A DNA stretch of 64,000 nt, taken from contig CP113928.1 of NCBI GenBank assembly GCA_029392055.1, positions 680,501 to 744,500 of the forward strand. The letters are read 5' to 3'. The number at the start of each line of letters is the position of its first letter. Within the stretch, counting starts at the first letter, position 1. Made by a program: the position numbers and the translations under genes. Below the pieces are notes generated by a model. The model had not been told where the DNA came from and searched no databases. It was given only the letters and a program-made list of their open reading frames with translations. Source of the stretch: Leuconostocaceae bacterium ESL0723. GTDB lineage: Bacteria; Bacillota; Bacilli; Lactobacillales; Lactobacillaceae. This document shows positions 54,611 to 63,080 of the stretch, piece after piece.

Positions 54611-55498
54611 ATGAACGTTAAAAAGGGTTTCGCCTACGCCATTATCGGCAGTATCTTTTGGGGAACAGCCGGCACGGTGGCCGAGTACATCTTTACCCGC
54701 ACGCCGGTTTCACCGTTATGGCTAGTGGCCCTGCGCCTGTTGATGGCAGGCTTGCTGTTACTGGTCTGGTACCAGCTAACCAGCAAACAATCAATCTTAG
54801 CTATCTGGCGCAGCCGTTCGGCCACCAAGGCTCTTTTGCTCTTTGCGGCACTGGGTATGCTGCCATCTCAGCTGGCTTACTTCATGGCGATTCGTTACGG
54901 TAATGCGGCTACGGCTACCGTCTTACAGTTTTTAGGACCGATGTTTATCGTCATTTTCCTGGCCTTAAAAAGGCGGCACTGGCCCAGTGTCATTGAAACT
55001 AGCACCGTCCTAATTGCCCTGATTGGGACCGTCTTGTTAGTCACCGATGGGCGCTTTGACCATCTGAGTCTGGCACCACTGGCCCTGATTTGGGGGTTAA
55101 TTGCTGCCCTGGCGCAAGCAGCTTACACACTCTTACCGGGTCGTCTCGTTAAAGATTATGACGGTCGCTTAGTGGTGGGCTGGGCGATGTTTATTGGTTC
55201 AATCCCGATGCTACCGTTTCTCTTCGTTACGCCGGTTCATCATCTATCAGTCCCAGGACTGGCGGCCATCGGCTTTGTCATTATCTTTGGTACGATGCTG
55301 TCCTATCTCTTCTATATCAGCAGTACCAAGTACATTCAACCGGCCATTACTGGCATGCTGAGTTCCTTTGAACCACTGACCGCCACATTGCTGTCGACGG
55401 CCTTCCTAAATACGCATCTGATGGCCTTACAAATCGTCGGTGGACTCTTGATTATTTCCACCGCCTTTGTCAATTTTTTCAAAAAAGAACAGCAATAA
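54611..55498 (+). CDS. EamA family (DMT) transporter
   Basis: 295-residue membrane protein with ten predicted helices in two EamA halves. N-terminal IIGSIFWGTAGTVAEY and the second half starting near ALIWGLIAALAQAAY are typical. Substrate is unknown; relatives export amino acids or drugs. ATG at 54611 follows GGGGAGGGAG. It is close to the cys genes but separated by a terminator. Confidence 0.88.
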   Translation: MNVKKGFAYAIIGSIFWGTAGTVAEYIFTRTPVSPLWLVALRLLMAGLLLLVWYQLTSKQSILAIWRSRSATKALLLFAALGMLPSQLAYFMAIRYGNAATATVLQFLGPMFIVIFLALKRRHWPSVIETSTVLIALIGTVLLVTDGRFDHLSLAPLALIWGLIAALAQAAYTLLPGRLVKDYDGRLVVGWAMFIGSIPMLPFLFVTPVHHLSVPGLAAIGFVIIFGTMLSYLFYISSTKYIQPAITGMLSSFEPLTATLLSTAFLNTHLMALQIVGGLLIISTAFVNFFKKEQQ

Positions 55499-55504
55499 AA
55501 AAAG

Positions 55505-55531
55505 CCACCAGTTAATCCTGGTGGTTTTTTT
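55505..55531. terminator. Bidirectional terminator
   Basis: CCACCAG (55505-55511), loop TTAATC, CTGGTGG (55518-55524), flanked by A and T runs. Confidence 0.9.
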
Positions 55532-56273
55532 CGGCCTGAGCTTTATCAGCGTCTTGTTCTTTTTTCATTTGGGCTAACTGAGTGTTAATCGAGGCTAGCA
55601 TCTCCATCTGCATCTTTTGAATTTCCAGATTATTAGGTTGATCCTGTTGAATCAGGTGGTCAATCTTGTCGTGGAGGAGACGAATTTCTTCTTCAGACTT
55701 TAAATTAACGTGGTAGTCGTTTCGTGACTCCATCCGATCATAGCTGCTGGCCCGGTTCTGGCTCATCATGATTAGGGGCGCTTGAATCGCGGCCACCATA
55801 CTCAAGAAGAGGTTAAGCAGGATGAAGGGGTAGGGGTCAAAGTCAGCGCCGAAGGGACGGGCCACGTTGATGACCACCCAAACCACCATAACACCAACAA
55901 AGGAAAGCACGAAGGGCCAGCTACCGCCAAAGCGGGCGACGGCGTCGGCAATCCGTTGTCCCATGGTCAGGGTCGTTTCCAGCTGTTTTTCAACATCGAC
56001 AATCTTATAATTGTCTTCGCTGAGCAGCTCGTTCATCCGCTTGTTAATGGACCGGTTCTCAGAAATATCATTCTTGATAATGGTGTCCATTTTGCGGAGG
56101 CGGTAGTGGAGGAGGTGCTCATTACATATGAAACTATTTTCATCTATATCAGCATAGTCTTTTTTAACGAGGGCCTTCACGTAGGGGTCCAATTCATGGA
56201 TGAAATTACCATCCAAGAGATCATATTCATGGTTGTCTACCAGGCAATATAATTTTTTATTTGGATTTGTCAT
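55512..56273 (-). CDS. DUF1003 membrane protein
   Basis: 253 residues. The DUF1003 core lies around residues 105-190: ARFGGSWPFVLSFVGVMVVW, then PFGADFDPYPFILLNLFLS and MMSQNRAS, with two membrane helices. The N-terminal 100 residues are soluble and hydrophilic; the C-terminal part is a charged coiled coil. Function unknown. Confidence 0.88.
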   Translation of the reverse strand: MTNPNKKLYCLVDNHEYDLLDGNFIHELDPYVKALVKKDYADIDENSFICNEHLLHYRLRKMDTIIKNDISENRSINKRMNELLSEDNYKIVDVEKQLETTLTMGQRIADAVARFGGSWPFVLSFVGVMVVWVVINVARPFGADFDPYPFILLNLFLSMVAAIQAPLIMMSQNRASSYDRMESRNDYHVNLKSEEEIRLLHDKIDHLIQQDQPNNLEIQKMQMEMLASINTQLAQMKKEQDADKAQAEKNHQD

Positions 56274-56398
56274 AACCGGCCTCGATTCCTTTTACCGTGC
56301 TGCTTTAAAGTGTGTGATACTCACGTTTAATATCGTAACACAGGCGGCCGGAAAGTCACGTCTTAGCGCGCTTTTTTGTGCCTTGAGCGCCAATAAAG

Positions 56399-56407
56399 TG
56401 CTATAAT
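56399..56407 (+). promoter_or_regulatory. Extended -10 promoter of the NAD-binding protein gene
   Basis: TGCTATAAT is a full extended -10 element; no good -35 is visible. It lies 53 bp upstream of the ATG. Confidence 0.55.
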
Positions 56408-56459
56408 GCGGGCGATTAGATAAGGAAGTAGCAGTTTACGAGACGGGAGGCATTCCACT

Positions 56460-57098
56460 ATGAAGAAAATTGCAATTTTAGGTGCTGGGGGGCGCGTGGC
56501 TGCCCAGGCCATTCCAATGTTGTTGAAGAATGAAGATTACCAGCTGACCTTGTTGGTCCGTAATCCAGCCAAGGTGGCCCAGTGGGCTGATAATCCACGC
56601 GTTAAGGTGGTTGAAGGCGATGCCACCCAGGTGGATCAGCTGGTACCGGCAATTGAGGATCAGGACTCGGTCTACGTCAACTTGGCTGGTAATGTCGATG
56701 TCCAGTTAGCAGCGGTGGTTGCTGCCATGGAAAAGACTGGTGTTGAGCGCTTAATCTTCATTGCGACCCTGGGCATTTACGACGAGGTACCGGGTAAGTT
56801 TGGCCAGTGGAACCACCAGATGATTGAATCATCACTGAAAACTTACCGTAAGGCCGCTGATGAGGTCGAAGCGTCACCGTTGGACTACACGATTATTCGG
56901 CCAGCCTGGTTAGATAACGAGGACACGGTCGATTACGAGATTACCCATAAGGGCGAACCGTTCCGGGGTACCTCGGTGTCCCGTAAGAGCGTGGCCGACC
57001 TGGTAGTCAAGATTATTGATGATCCTAAGCTGTACTCAAGGGAAAGCATCGGGATTAACCAGCCCAACACGGACGGGGACAAGCCTAGTTTTTATTAA
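56460..57098 (+). CDS. NAD(P)-binding protein (NmrA/SDR-like), second paralogue
   Basis: 212 residues. Dinucleotide loop ILGAGGRVAAQAIPML and DYTIIRPAWL place it in the same atypical SDR group as the protein at 47749. No clear catalytic residues. Single gene between its own promoter and terminator. Confidence 0.82.
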   Translation: MKKIAILGAGGRVAAQAIPMLLKNEDYQLTLLVRNPAKVAQWADNPRVKVVEGDATQVDQLVPAIEDQDSVYVNLAGNVDVQLAAVVAAMEKTGVERLIFIATLGIYDEVPGKFGQWNHQMIESSLKTYRKAADEVEASPLDYTIIRPAWLDNEDTVDYEITHKGEPFRGTSVSRKSVADLVVKIIDDPKLYSRESIGINQPNTDGDKPSFY

Positions 57099-57113
57099 AA
57101 GTGAGTGGAAAAG

Positions 57114-57140
57114 AAAACAGGACCGAAGTCCTGTTTTTTT
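57114..57140. terminator. Terminator after the NAD-binding protein gene
   Basis: AAACAGGAC (57115-57123), loop CGAA, GTCCTGTTT (57128-57136) and a T run; also serves the convergent gene. Confidence 0.9.
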
Positions 57141-57825
57141 ATTTATCATCTGTTAGCTGCTGTAGGAAGAGTTTAGCTACGGCCCGAACTGAGAACGGGT
57201 TCTGTCCAGTAATCAGGTGGCCATCTTGAATGGCAAACTCTTTGTAGAAACGGGCCTGCTTAAATTGGGCTCCATGGGCCTCAGCGACTTCCTTATTTAA
57301 GAAGGGTACGACTTTCAGTTTGCCAGCTAAAATCTCTTCACTCTTTGTAAAGCCAGTAACGTTCTTATTTTTGATGACATAATCACCAGCATCGTTTTTT
57401 ATGTTCAGCAGCCCAGCAATGCCGTGGCAGACAGACATCAGATAGCCGTCGTTTTGGTAGATTTGCAGGGCAATTCTTTGCAAGTCCGAATTATCAGGAA
57501 AATCCCACATCACACCATGGCCACCCGTGTAGTATATGCCAACATAGTCGTCAGGTGTGACATCACTAGGCTTAAGTGTAGCGGTCATACCGCGCTTAAT
57601 AAAGTCAGGGTCCTCATAAACCTGCATGATATTGTGATCAACATACTTCATACTTCTAGGGTCTAAGGGCACGAAGCCGCCACGTGGACTAACAAAATCA
57701 TATGGAATGCCAGCCTGATTCAGCTCATCCACAAATTCAGTGCTTTCGCCCAGCCATAGTCCGGTAGGTTCATCAGTGTGCTTATAGTGCTGAGTATTAG
57801 TTTCGACAATCAAGATCTTTTTCAT
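57139..57825 (-). CDS. DJ-1/PfpI family protein (Hsp31-like)
   Basis: 228 residues. The nucleophile elbow with Cys is in LMSVCHGIAGLLN, and the preceding YYTGGHGVMWDF holds the family Glu/Gly region. This arrangement is that of Hsp31-like glyoxalase III or chaperone proteins; which activity is present cannot be told. ATG at 57825 has AAGGAG 8 nt upstream; ten upstream codons are rejected. It marks the left edge of the AT-rich island. Confidence 0.88.
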   Translation of the reverse strand: MKKILIVETNTQHYKHTDEPTGLWLGESTEFVDELNQAGIPYDFVSPRGGFVPLDPRSMKYVDHNIMQVYEDPDFIKRGMTATLKPSDVTPDDYVGIYYTGGHGVMWDFPDNSDLQRIALQIYQNDGYLMSVCHGIAGLLNIKNDAGDYVIKNKNVTGFTKSEEILAGKLKVVPFLNKEVAEAHGAQFKQARFYKEFAIQDGHLITGQNPFSVRAVAKLFLQQLTDDK

Positions 57826-57936
57826 GGTTAGCTGCTCCTTCATCAAAGATGTCACGGTTATATCATAAAAGAGGGTGTGCCGAACAGGTCGTGATAGAAA
57901 AGTGCGTGATTAATACATACTAAAATATTACTTTCG

Positions 57937-57950
57937 ATAATATATATTAT
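57937..57950 (+). repeat. AT palindrome upstream of the SIR2 gene
   Basis: ATAATATATATTAT is a perfect 14-bp palindrome about 100 bp before the SIR2-like gene. It may be an operator or only AT-rich composition. Confidence 0.35.
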
Positions 57951-58052
57951 GTAAACTAAGCTTAAAAGTAACAGCTACTATCCGGTAATTATAGTATTAT
58001 GAAAATTAGTTATTCACATCACAAAAACGAATAAGTACGGAGAGAGTTACTA

Positions 58053-59288
58053 ATGGATGAAGAGAAAAAACAGTACAAAATTTACGAATCCGGTTTTGAA
58101 GCAAATAATTTTGAACTTAAAGACAGTAATGACATTCAAATTTATTTGAAAAACATCTTACCATCGAATACTAACCTAAATATTTTAATCGGCTCAGGAT
58201 GCTCCTTACCAGCTGTGCCCACCATGAATAATACTTTTAACGAATTAAAAGTAAATAATCCAAAAATTTCCACTTTAATTGAAATATACAAAGACAGCTC
58301 ATTGTCAAAAGAAAATGACCCCAACGCAGAGAATATAGAATTATTTTTATCATGGCTAGGTAATCGTATTGACGGTTTATCACAAAACGAGCTATCAAAT
58401 AATGAACCGGAGGTGCGGAAATCAATCATAGAAGCATTAATTTCTTCAATTGTAAAGGGCTCAAGTGAGCACGATGATTTTTCGGATGAAAATAATAAAT
58501 CCAACTCAAAATTTCAGAAAACACTCCAAACCTATATTACATTTCTAAAAAATTTGGCTTTTATAAAGCAATTGTCAAATGATCAAAATGACATTATTAA
58601 TATATTCACCCCTAACTATGACCTCTTTATTGAATCAGCCTTAGATTCTCTGGGCTATTCATATACTGATGGTTTCAGAAACTCAGTTCACCCTTCTTTT
58701 GATACCACCGAATATAATCGCCGTCCAGTAGATATAACAAAAAGATTTCGTGACAGATGGTCTATAATCAAACCCTTTTTCAGAGTTTACAAGTTACATG
58801 GGTCTCTAGACTGGACACAGGATAAATCTAAAGCTGTTTTTAAAAATACAAATGTTCAAACTCGGAAAATATCAGAGTTAGCAGAAGCAGTAATTGCCCC
58901 TACTAGTTCCAAATATGCTGATAGTTTAGGTTCCCCTTTTTCAGATTTGTTCCGTGAATTTTCAATTGAGTTAACAAGATCTAATTCAATATTGTTAATT
59001 AATGGTTACGGATTCGGTGATGAACATATAAATGATTTTATTATACAAGCCTTGGGAAGGCCCGATTTTAAGTTGATTGTGTTTTTAAACGAAAATGAAC
59101 GAAACGCTAAAAATTTTATGATGAAAGTTGGAAATGCAGCCGGTGCAACGTTCATTACAAATTCAAAAAATGGGAAAGACGCTCATTATTTTTCTACCGT
59201 CACGAACTTATTAAAATATAATAATCCGTTTGAAAAGGATGATGGCATTGAGAGCAGTAATGATAAGGACATCAATGAAGATGAATAA
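58053..59288 (+). CDS. SIR2-like protein of a SIR2-HerA defence system
   Basis: 411-residue protein with a SIR2-like NAD-binding fold: GSGCS at residues 47-51, the conserved Asn188 in FTPNYDLFIE, the catalytic-type His249 in YKLHGSLDW, and GYGFGDEH at 318-325. These are hallmarks of defence-type SIR2 proteins, which hydrolyse NAD or, with HerA, cleave nucleic acid. It is AT-rich and overlaps the HerA-type gene by 14 bp, so the two are coupled. The overall arrangement is that of characterised SIR2-HerA (Nezha-like) antiphage systems; that this copy acts against phage is inference. GGAGAGAG precedes the ATG. Confidence 0.85.
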   Translation: MDEEKKQYKIYESGFEANNFELKDSNDIQIYLKNILPSNTNLNILIGSGCSLPAVPTMNNTFNELKVNNPKISTLIEIYKDSSLSKENDPNAENIELFLSWLGNRIDGLSQNELSNNEPEVRKSIIEALISSIVKGSSEHDDFSDENNKSNSKFQKTLQTYITFLKNLAFIKQLSNDQNDIINIFTPNYDLFIESALDSLGYSYTDGFRNSVHPSFDTTEYNRRPVDITKRFRDRWSIIKPFFRVYKLHGSLDWTQDKSKAVFKNTNVQTRKISELAEAVIAPTSSKYADSLGSPFSDLFREFSIELTRSNSILLINGYGFGDEHINDFIIQALGRPDFKLIVFLNENERNAKNFMMKVGNAAGATFITNSKNGKDAHYFSTVTNLLKYNNPFEKDDGIESSNDKDINEDE

Positions 59289-61038
59289 TAACGAATGGAA
59301 ACTAGGTATTGTTGACTCTGTCGCCGAAGGTTATATTTCATTTGTTTCGAATTACAGTGACTTGGGTGACAAAATTGGCAATGGTGAAATATTCACTGTG
59401 AAAGGAATAAACGACTTTGTCTATTCTAAAATAGGCATTGATACATACATCCTGATGAAAATTTCAAAAGTAAAAAATGGTAACGAAGAGCCATTAAAAC
59501 AGGCAAATTCCTTTTTATCGGTGAATAAAATATCATTCTTTGCTGAACCGCTCGGCACATTGGAAAACGGCAAATTCATTTCCGGTGCCGCTCAATTTCC
59601 AATGGTTGGTACACCAGTATTTGGTGTGAGTGACGAAATATTGTCAATGTTCTTTTCAAGCATCGGAGACCATCTGATTAGTTTAGGAACAGTTAACAAT
59701 TATCCAAGCGTTGCACCTGATTTAAACTTACAAAAACTGTTGACCTCACACTTAGCAATAGTCGGAAATACAGGATCTGGAAAATCAACTACCCTACGGG
59801 TTTTAATTGATCGTATTCATGCAGTTGAAGATTATTTAAAGCCCCTCTTCAAAATGTTTATTTTTGATGTCCATGGCGACTACTCTGAATTAGATTTTGT
59901 AACACACATCAATATAAAAGATATGCACCTAGTACTTAAAAATTTAAGTATTGATGACTGGTCCTCCGCACTGTTACCCAGCGAAAAAACGCAAAAACCG
60001 ATACTACGAAGGGCAATATCAATTGCACGAATCTCCAATCAAAACAAAAAATATCTGTATGCCATGCTAACTAAGCTTGCTTTAGAGGACACAACCCAGG
60101 AAGCTTTTTCCTCTTTGAAGCGAACAGTGACAAAATGGTTCAAACGAGCTTTGTCGAATGAAAACGACTTAGATGACTTATTGAAAAAGTGGACGCTAGT
60201 ATACGGAGTTGAATCAGAAGAAAAGGAAGCAATCGAGAATAAAATTAACGCTATCATCGAAGAAAGTCCTCAGAAATCAATCAATGGGTTAATAAATCAG
60301 GATAATCAAAACGATTTTACTCTTGACGATTTAGAAGAGGCATTTGATATAGTTTTTGGAGAAGAAGAGGTACAGGGGAATAGAAAGTCCAGAACTAACT
60401 CTGAGACCATGATGGCCCGTTTTAGAAATTTGAAAAATCGTTATGGAACTAAGCGAGGAATTCTAAATCCTGATAATGGCGAAGAAATAACTCTGAGGAA
60501 AGATGATGCAAATTGGAAGAAGAAAAAAATATTTATACTCAATTTAACGGAATTAGATGATGTGGCTTTGCGATTGGTCTCAAACTATTTGGTTCGTTCA
60601 GTTTTTAATTTTAATTTACACTTTCGTCGGGAAGAAAGAGAACTCATGCCCTTTAATTATCTTTATCTGGATGAGGCCCATCGATATGTGCAAAATTCCC
60701 AGGATGACGAGAGCACCATTTTTGATACAGTTGCGAGAGAAGGTCGGAAATTTAATGTTTACCTTGGAATAATTAGTCAAATTCCAAGTGACTTATCAAA
60801 AACGGTTATGTCACAAGTGGGAGCCTACTTCATTCACCGCATTCAAAATTCTGTTGATTTAGACTATATACGCAGGAATGTCCCATCGGTTTCAAATGCA
60901 ATGGTGGCAAGATTACCAATCCTGCCTGCTGGTACCGCCTTGCTCTCTGGAAATGCGTTTGATGTGCCTTTTGAACTGAATGTTAGTGCTGGTAATTATG
61001 GTGAAGCTTCGTCTTCACTTTCACCACTTAAGGAGTAA
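59275..61038 (+). CDS. HerA-type (DUF87) ATPase of a SIR2-HerA system
   Basis: FtsK/HerA-superfamily translocase of 587 residues. N-terminal HAS-barrel-like region (residues 1-145), Walker A GNTGSGKST at about 164-172, FDVHGDYSEL, then a helical insertion with many charged residues, Walker B YLYLDEAHRY at about 461-470, and a C-terminal REGRKFNVYLGIISQ with the arginine-finger region. HerA ATPases form hexamers that assemble with their nuclease or NADase partner. ATG at 59275 has AAGGA 5 nt upstream; ATG at 59281 is an alternative. It lies inside the AT-rich island. Confidence 0.88.
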   Translation: MKMNNNEWKLGIVDSVAEGYISFVSNYSDLGDKIGNGEIFTVKGINDFVYSKIGIDTYILMKISKVKNGNEEPLKQANSFLSVNKISFFAEPLGTLENGKFISGAAQFPMVGTPVFGVSDEILSMFFSSIGDHLISLGTVNNYPSVAPDLNLQKLLTSHLAIVGNTGSGKSTTLRVLIDRIHAVEDYLKPLFKMFIFDVHGDYSELDFVTHINIKDMHLVLKNLSIDDWSSALLPSEKTQKPILRRAISIARISNQNKKYLYAMLTKLALEDTTQEAFSSLKRTVTKWFKRALSNENDLDDLLKKWTLVYGVESEEKEAIENKINAIIEESPQKSINGLINQDNQNDFTLDDLEEAFDIVFGEEEVQGNRKSRTNSETMMARFRNLKNRYGTKRGILNPDNGEEITLRKDDANWKKKKIFILNLTELDDVALRLVSNYLVRSVFNFNLHFRREERELMPFNYLYLDEAHRYVQNSQDDESTIFDTVAREGRKFNVYLGIISQIPSDLSKTVMSQVGAYFIHRIQNSVDLDYIRRNVPSVSNAMVARLPILPAGTALLSGNAFDVPFELNVSAGNYGEASSSLSPLKE

Positions 61039-61404
61039 ATAAGTACTTACATTTAGTTCATGAAAAAATATATGGATCTATAGTTCATTAACTTAATATA
61101 CTTCAAATTGAAAAATCATCAGCACTGCAAATTAATTTCCTTCCGATGTGTTTCTAGTAGCATGCTACTAGAAATTGATTAGGCAAATTCGCGGTAGATT
61201 AATTGTAAGTCAGTTTTATACCAATACTTACTTGCATTTAAAGTCTGGTGAACTCACGCTAATAACAATCACCTGTCTTGTCATCTGCCGCACTTACCAA
61301 GGATAAAACTCCGTCACGACATTATAAGTATTCTTGGATTCATATTTTTAACATATCTAATTAAAACGTAACCGCTAATCATCTTTTTATAAAAGGAACA
61401 TTTT
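61039..61404. other. AT-rich gap in the island with a long palindrome
   Basis: 366 bp without a supported ORF on either strand. A perfect 24-bp palindrome at 61151-61174 is the only strong structure; the remainder shows no promoter or terminator that I can defend. Confidence 0.5.
61151..61174. repeat. Perfect 24-bp palindrome
   Basis: The half-site TTTCTAGTAGCA is followed exactly by its reverse complement TGCTACTAGAAA. No T run follows on either strand, so it is not an ordinary terminator; an operator or recombination site is possible. Confidence 0.75.
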
Positions 61405-62586
61405 ATGTGGACACTAAATAAACAAATGTTTACAAAACCATTTTTACCAAAATGGGCATTATATCCAATTCTGACTAGAATACCGACTGTTAAGTCCTTA
61501 ACTAATTCTTTTCAAATTAGTGAAAAATATATAAAAGAAATTGAGTTAATTCCGGATTATTACTCTGCTAAAACTAAAGCAATCCGATTGCAGATTATTA
61601 CCGTATTTTGTCTTATGTGTGGAATTTTTCTTCCCACGTTGCCCATATTTCTCAGGGTAAAAATCTCCCCTCTTTTTCACATAATCATTTTTGCCCTTAG
61701 TTTTATTATTTTTTTTAGCTTTGCTATTTTTTTTACACTCCATTCCCTACAAAATATAAATGAAGCGGATAATATTGCAGAGAATTTTCTTGTGGAAAAC
61801 AATTTGTTTAAGGAAAACAAGGAATATTGCTACTATCTTCAATTACAATTTCTTTTAACAAAAGTAGACATTCAAAACTCACAGGACTTAAATTATCTAA
61901 TAGATTGTTTGGCAAATTTTCAAATCAAACCCAAGTCGGGATGGTATGGTTTTGAAAGTTATTTTTTTCTGCTATTTAGAATTTATAATAAAGCGAAAAA
62001 AATCCTCAGTTTTGGCTTTCTAATTTCCGTAATATCAATCATATATAAAGTTTACAGTTTCTTGTCTAACGGTAAATTTTCATTTACTGATATTGTTAGT
62101 ACTACGCAGGAAATGACTGTAGAATTACTAAAGCTACTTGGTATCTACTTACTCATAGTGATATTCATCTTACTACTGCTACTTGTGGTTCAGCTTGCTT
62201 ATAAAAAAATAATCTTATTTTTCAAACATCTTTCTGAATTGTTGATCTCAAAAGTCATTATATGTCTGTGGAATTTTATTGTATTAACTGAAAATATAAA
62301 AAAACACCACTTTCAAAAATTTCAAACTTTTCTTAAAGAAGGCATGACGTCCCTCGTAATGTTAAAAGTAAATAAGTTCCAAGAACACGATAAATCTGAT
62401 GGAAACTTATCACCAATTAAACTTGATTTAGGTGCTTTTTCCAGCCCAAATGTATCAAATAAAGAACGAAACGAGCTTATTTCTGAATTAAGATATTTAT
62501 GTGCTAAACTTAATCAAAACAACTATTTACTTAGAACCCTTCTGAGCAAATACTATAAGCAAAATAAAACAAGGCTTTTTGGATGA
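61405..62586 (+). CDS. Unrecognised multi-spanning membrane protein
   Basis: 393 residues, AT-rich. Hydrophobic spans: a pair at about 64-85 and 92-113, then another pair at about 198-217 and 240-265; the rest is soluble and Lys-rich, with a helical C-terminus. I do not recognise a family. It follows the SIR2-HerA genes by 366 bp in the same direction. The stop (TGA 62584-62586) overlaps the ATG of the next gene, and base composition changes abruptly there. AAAAGGA precedes its own ATG. Membrane effector, sensor or unrelated cargo are all possible. Confidence 0.7.
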   Translation: MWTLNKQMFTKPFLPKWALYPILTRIPTVKSLTNSFQISEKYIKEIELIPDYYSAKTKAIRLQIITVFCLMCGIFLPTLPIFLRVKISPLFHIIIFALSFIIFFSFAIFFTLHSLQNINEADNIAENFLVENNLFKENKEYCYYLQLQFLLTKVDIQNSQDLNYLIDCLANFQIKPKSGWYGFESYFFLLFRIYNKAKKILSFGFLISVISIIYKVYSFLSNGKFSFTDIVSTTQEMTVELLKLLGIYLLIVIFILLLLLVVQLAYKKIILFFKHLSELLISKVIICLWNFIVLTENIKKHHFQKFQTFLKEGMTSLVMLKVNKFQEHDKSDGNLSPIKLDLGAFSSPNVSNKERNELISELRYLCAKLNQNNYLLRTLLSKYYKQNKTRLFG

Positions 62587-62903
62587 AACCCATTAACGAC
62601 ACAATCCGCTTCCTCGTTGAGGTTGCTTCAGTCATCCTGCTAATCGTAGCTGGCCTGGCCTTCGGCAACCTTCCCGCGAAAATCATCTTTGCTGGCGTAG
62701 TTCCATTGGTGCTGGTGGCCATCTGGAGCATCTTCATGGCACCCAAGTCTGATAAACGACTACCAGAGGTACAGCGGCTCCTAATTGAGATTCTATTCTT
62801 TGGTTACACCGCCGTTATGACTTGGTTCATGATTTCAAAACCCGTCGCTATCATTTATTTGGTTGTAGCAGTCATTAATACCTATTTTGATCATAAATTA
62901 TAA
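62583..62903 (+). CDS. YrdB family membrane protein (DUF2568-like)
   Basis: 106 residues with four predicted membrane helices; LAFGNLPAKIIFAGVVPL and APKSDKRLPE resemble the YrdB family. Function unknown. Composition is again like the rest of the chromosome, in contrast to the gene that it overlaps by 4 bp. A hairpin follows. Confidence 0.78.
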   Translation: MKPINDTIRFLVEVASVILLIVAGLAFGNLPAKIIFAGVVPLVLVAIWSIFMAPKSDKRLPEVQRLLIEILFFGYTAVMTWFMISKPVAIIYLVVAVINTYFDHKL

Positions 62904-62906
62904 ACA

Positions 62907-62935
62907 AAGGCAGACCTCAGCTGGTCTGCCCTTGT
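62907..62935 (+). terminator. Hairpin terminator after yrdB-like gene
   Basis: GGCAGACC (62909-62916), loop TCAGCT, GGTCTGCC (62923-62930). The T run is weak. Confidence 0.65.
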
Positions 62936-62987
62936 CATTTCCCTAAGAATTCCCCAAACCCGGGATACCATTCACCCCCGAACTACT

Positions 62988-62995
62988 GCTATAAT
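62988..62995 (+). promoter_or_regulatory. Extended -10 promoter of the pbuX leader
   Basis: TGCTATAAT (62987-62995) is an extended -10 with no clear -35. It lies just upstream of the purine riboswitch. Confidence 0.6.
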
Positions 62996-63006
62996 TTGAG
63001 GTACCA

Positions 63007-63080
63007 CATTGGCCTTATATCCGGTTTTTAATGCTAACCGAGTCTCTACCGTCCGGCACAAAGGACGACTAATGCCAATG
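63007..63080 (+). promoter_or_regulatory. Purine (guanine-class) riboswitch
   Basis: P1: CATTGGC (63007-63013) with GCCAATG (63074-63080). P2: CGGTT (63022-63026) with AACCG (63036-63040). P3: CGTCC (63050-63054) with GGACG (63063-63067). J2/3 contains TCTCTACC and J3/1 contains GACTA, where C (63069) is the specificity base of guanine/xanthine-sensing members. L2 ends in GC and L3 begins with GC in place of the usual GG and CC, which retains the kissing base pairs. Downstream, GGTGGAGACTC (63097-63107) can pair with GAGTCTCTACC (63040-63050), an alternative fold. Confidence 0.85.

Noticed and set aside
55782-56252. Plus-strand frame of 156 codons opposite the DUF1003 gene
   Set aside because: Composition and repeats reflect the antisense of charged helices; no start signal.
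61039-61404. Hidden gene in the gap of the island
   Set aside because: Only very short frames (for example a 6-codon one at the first ATG) were found on inspection.
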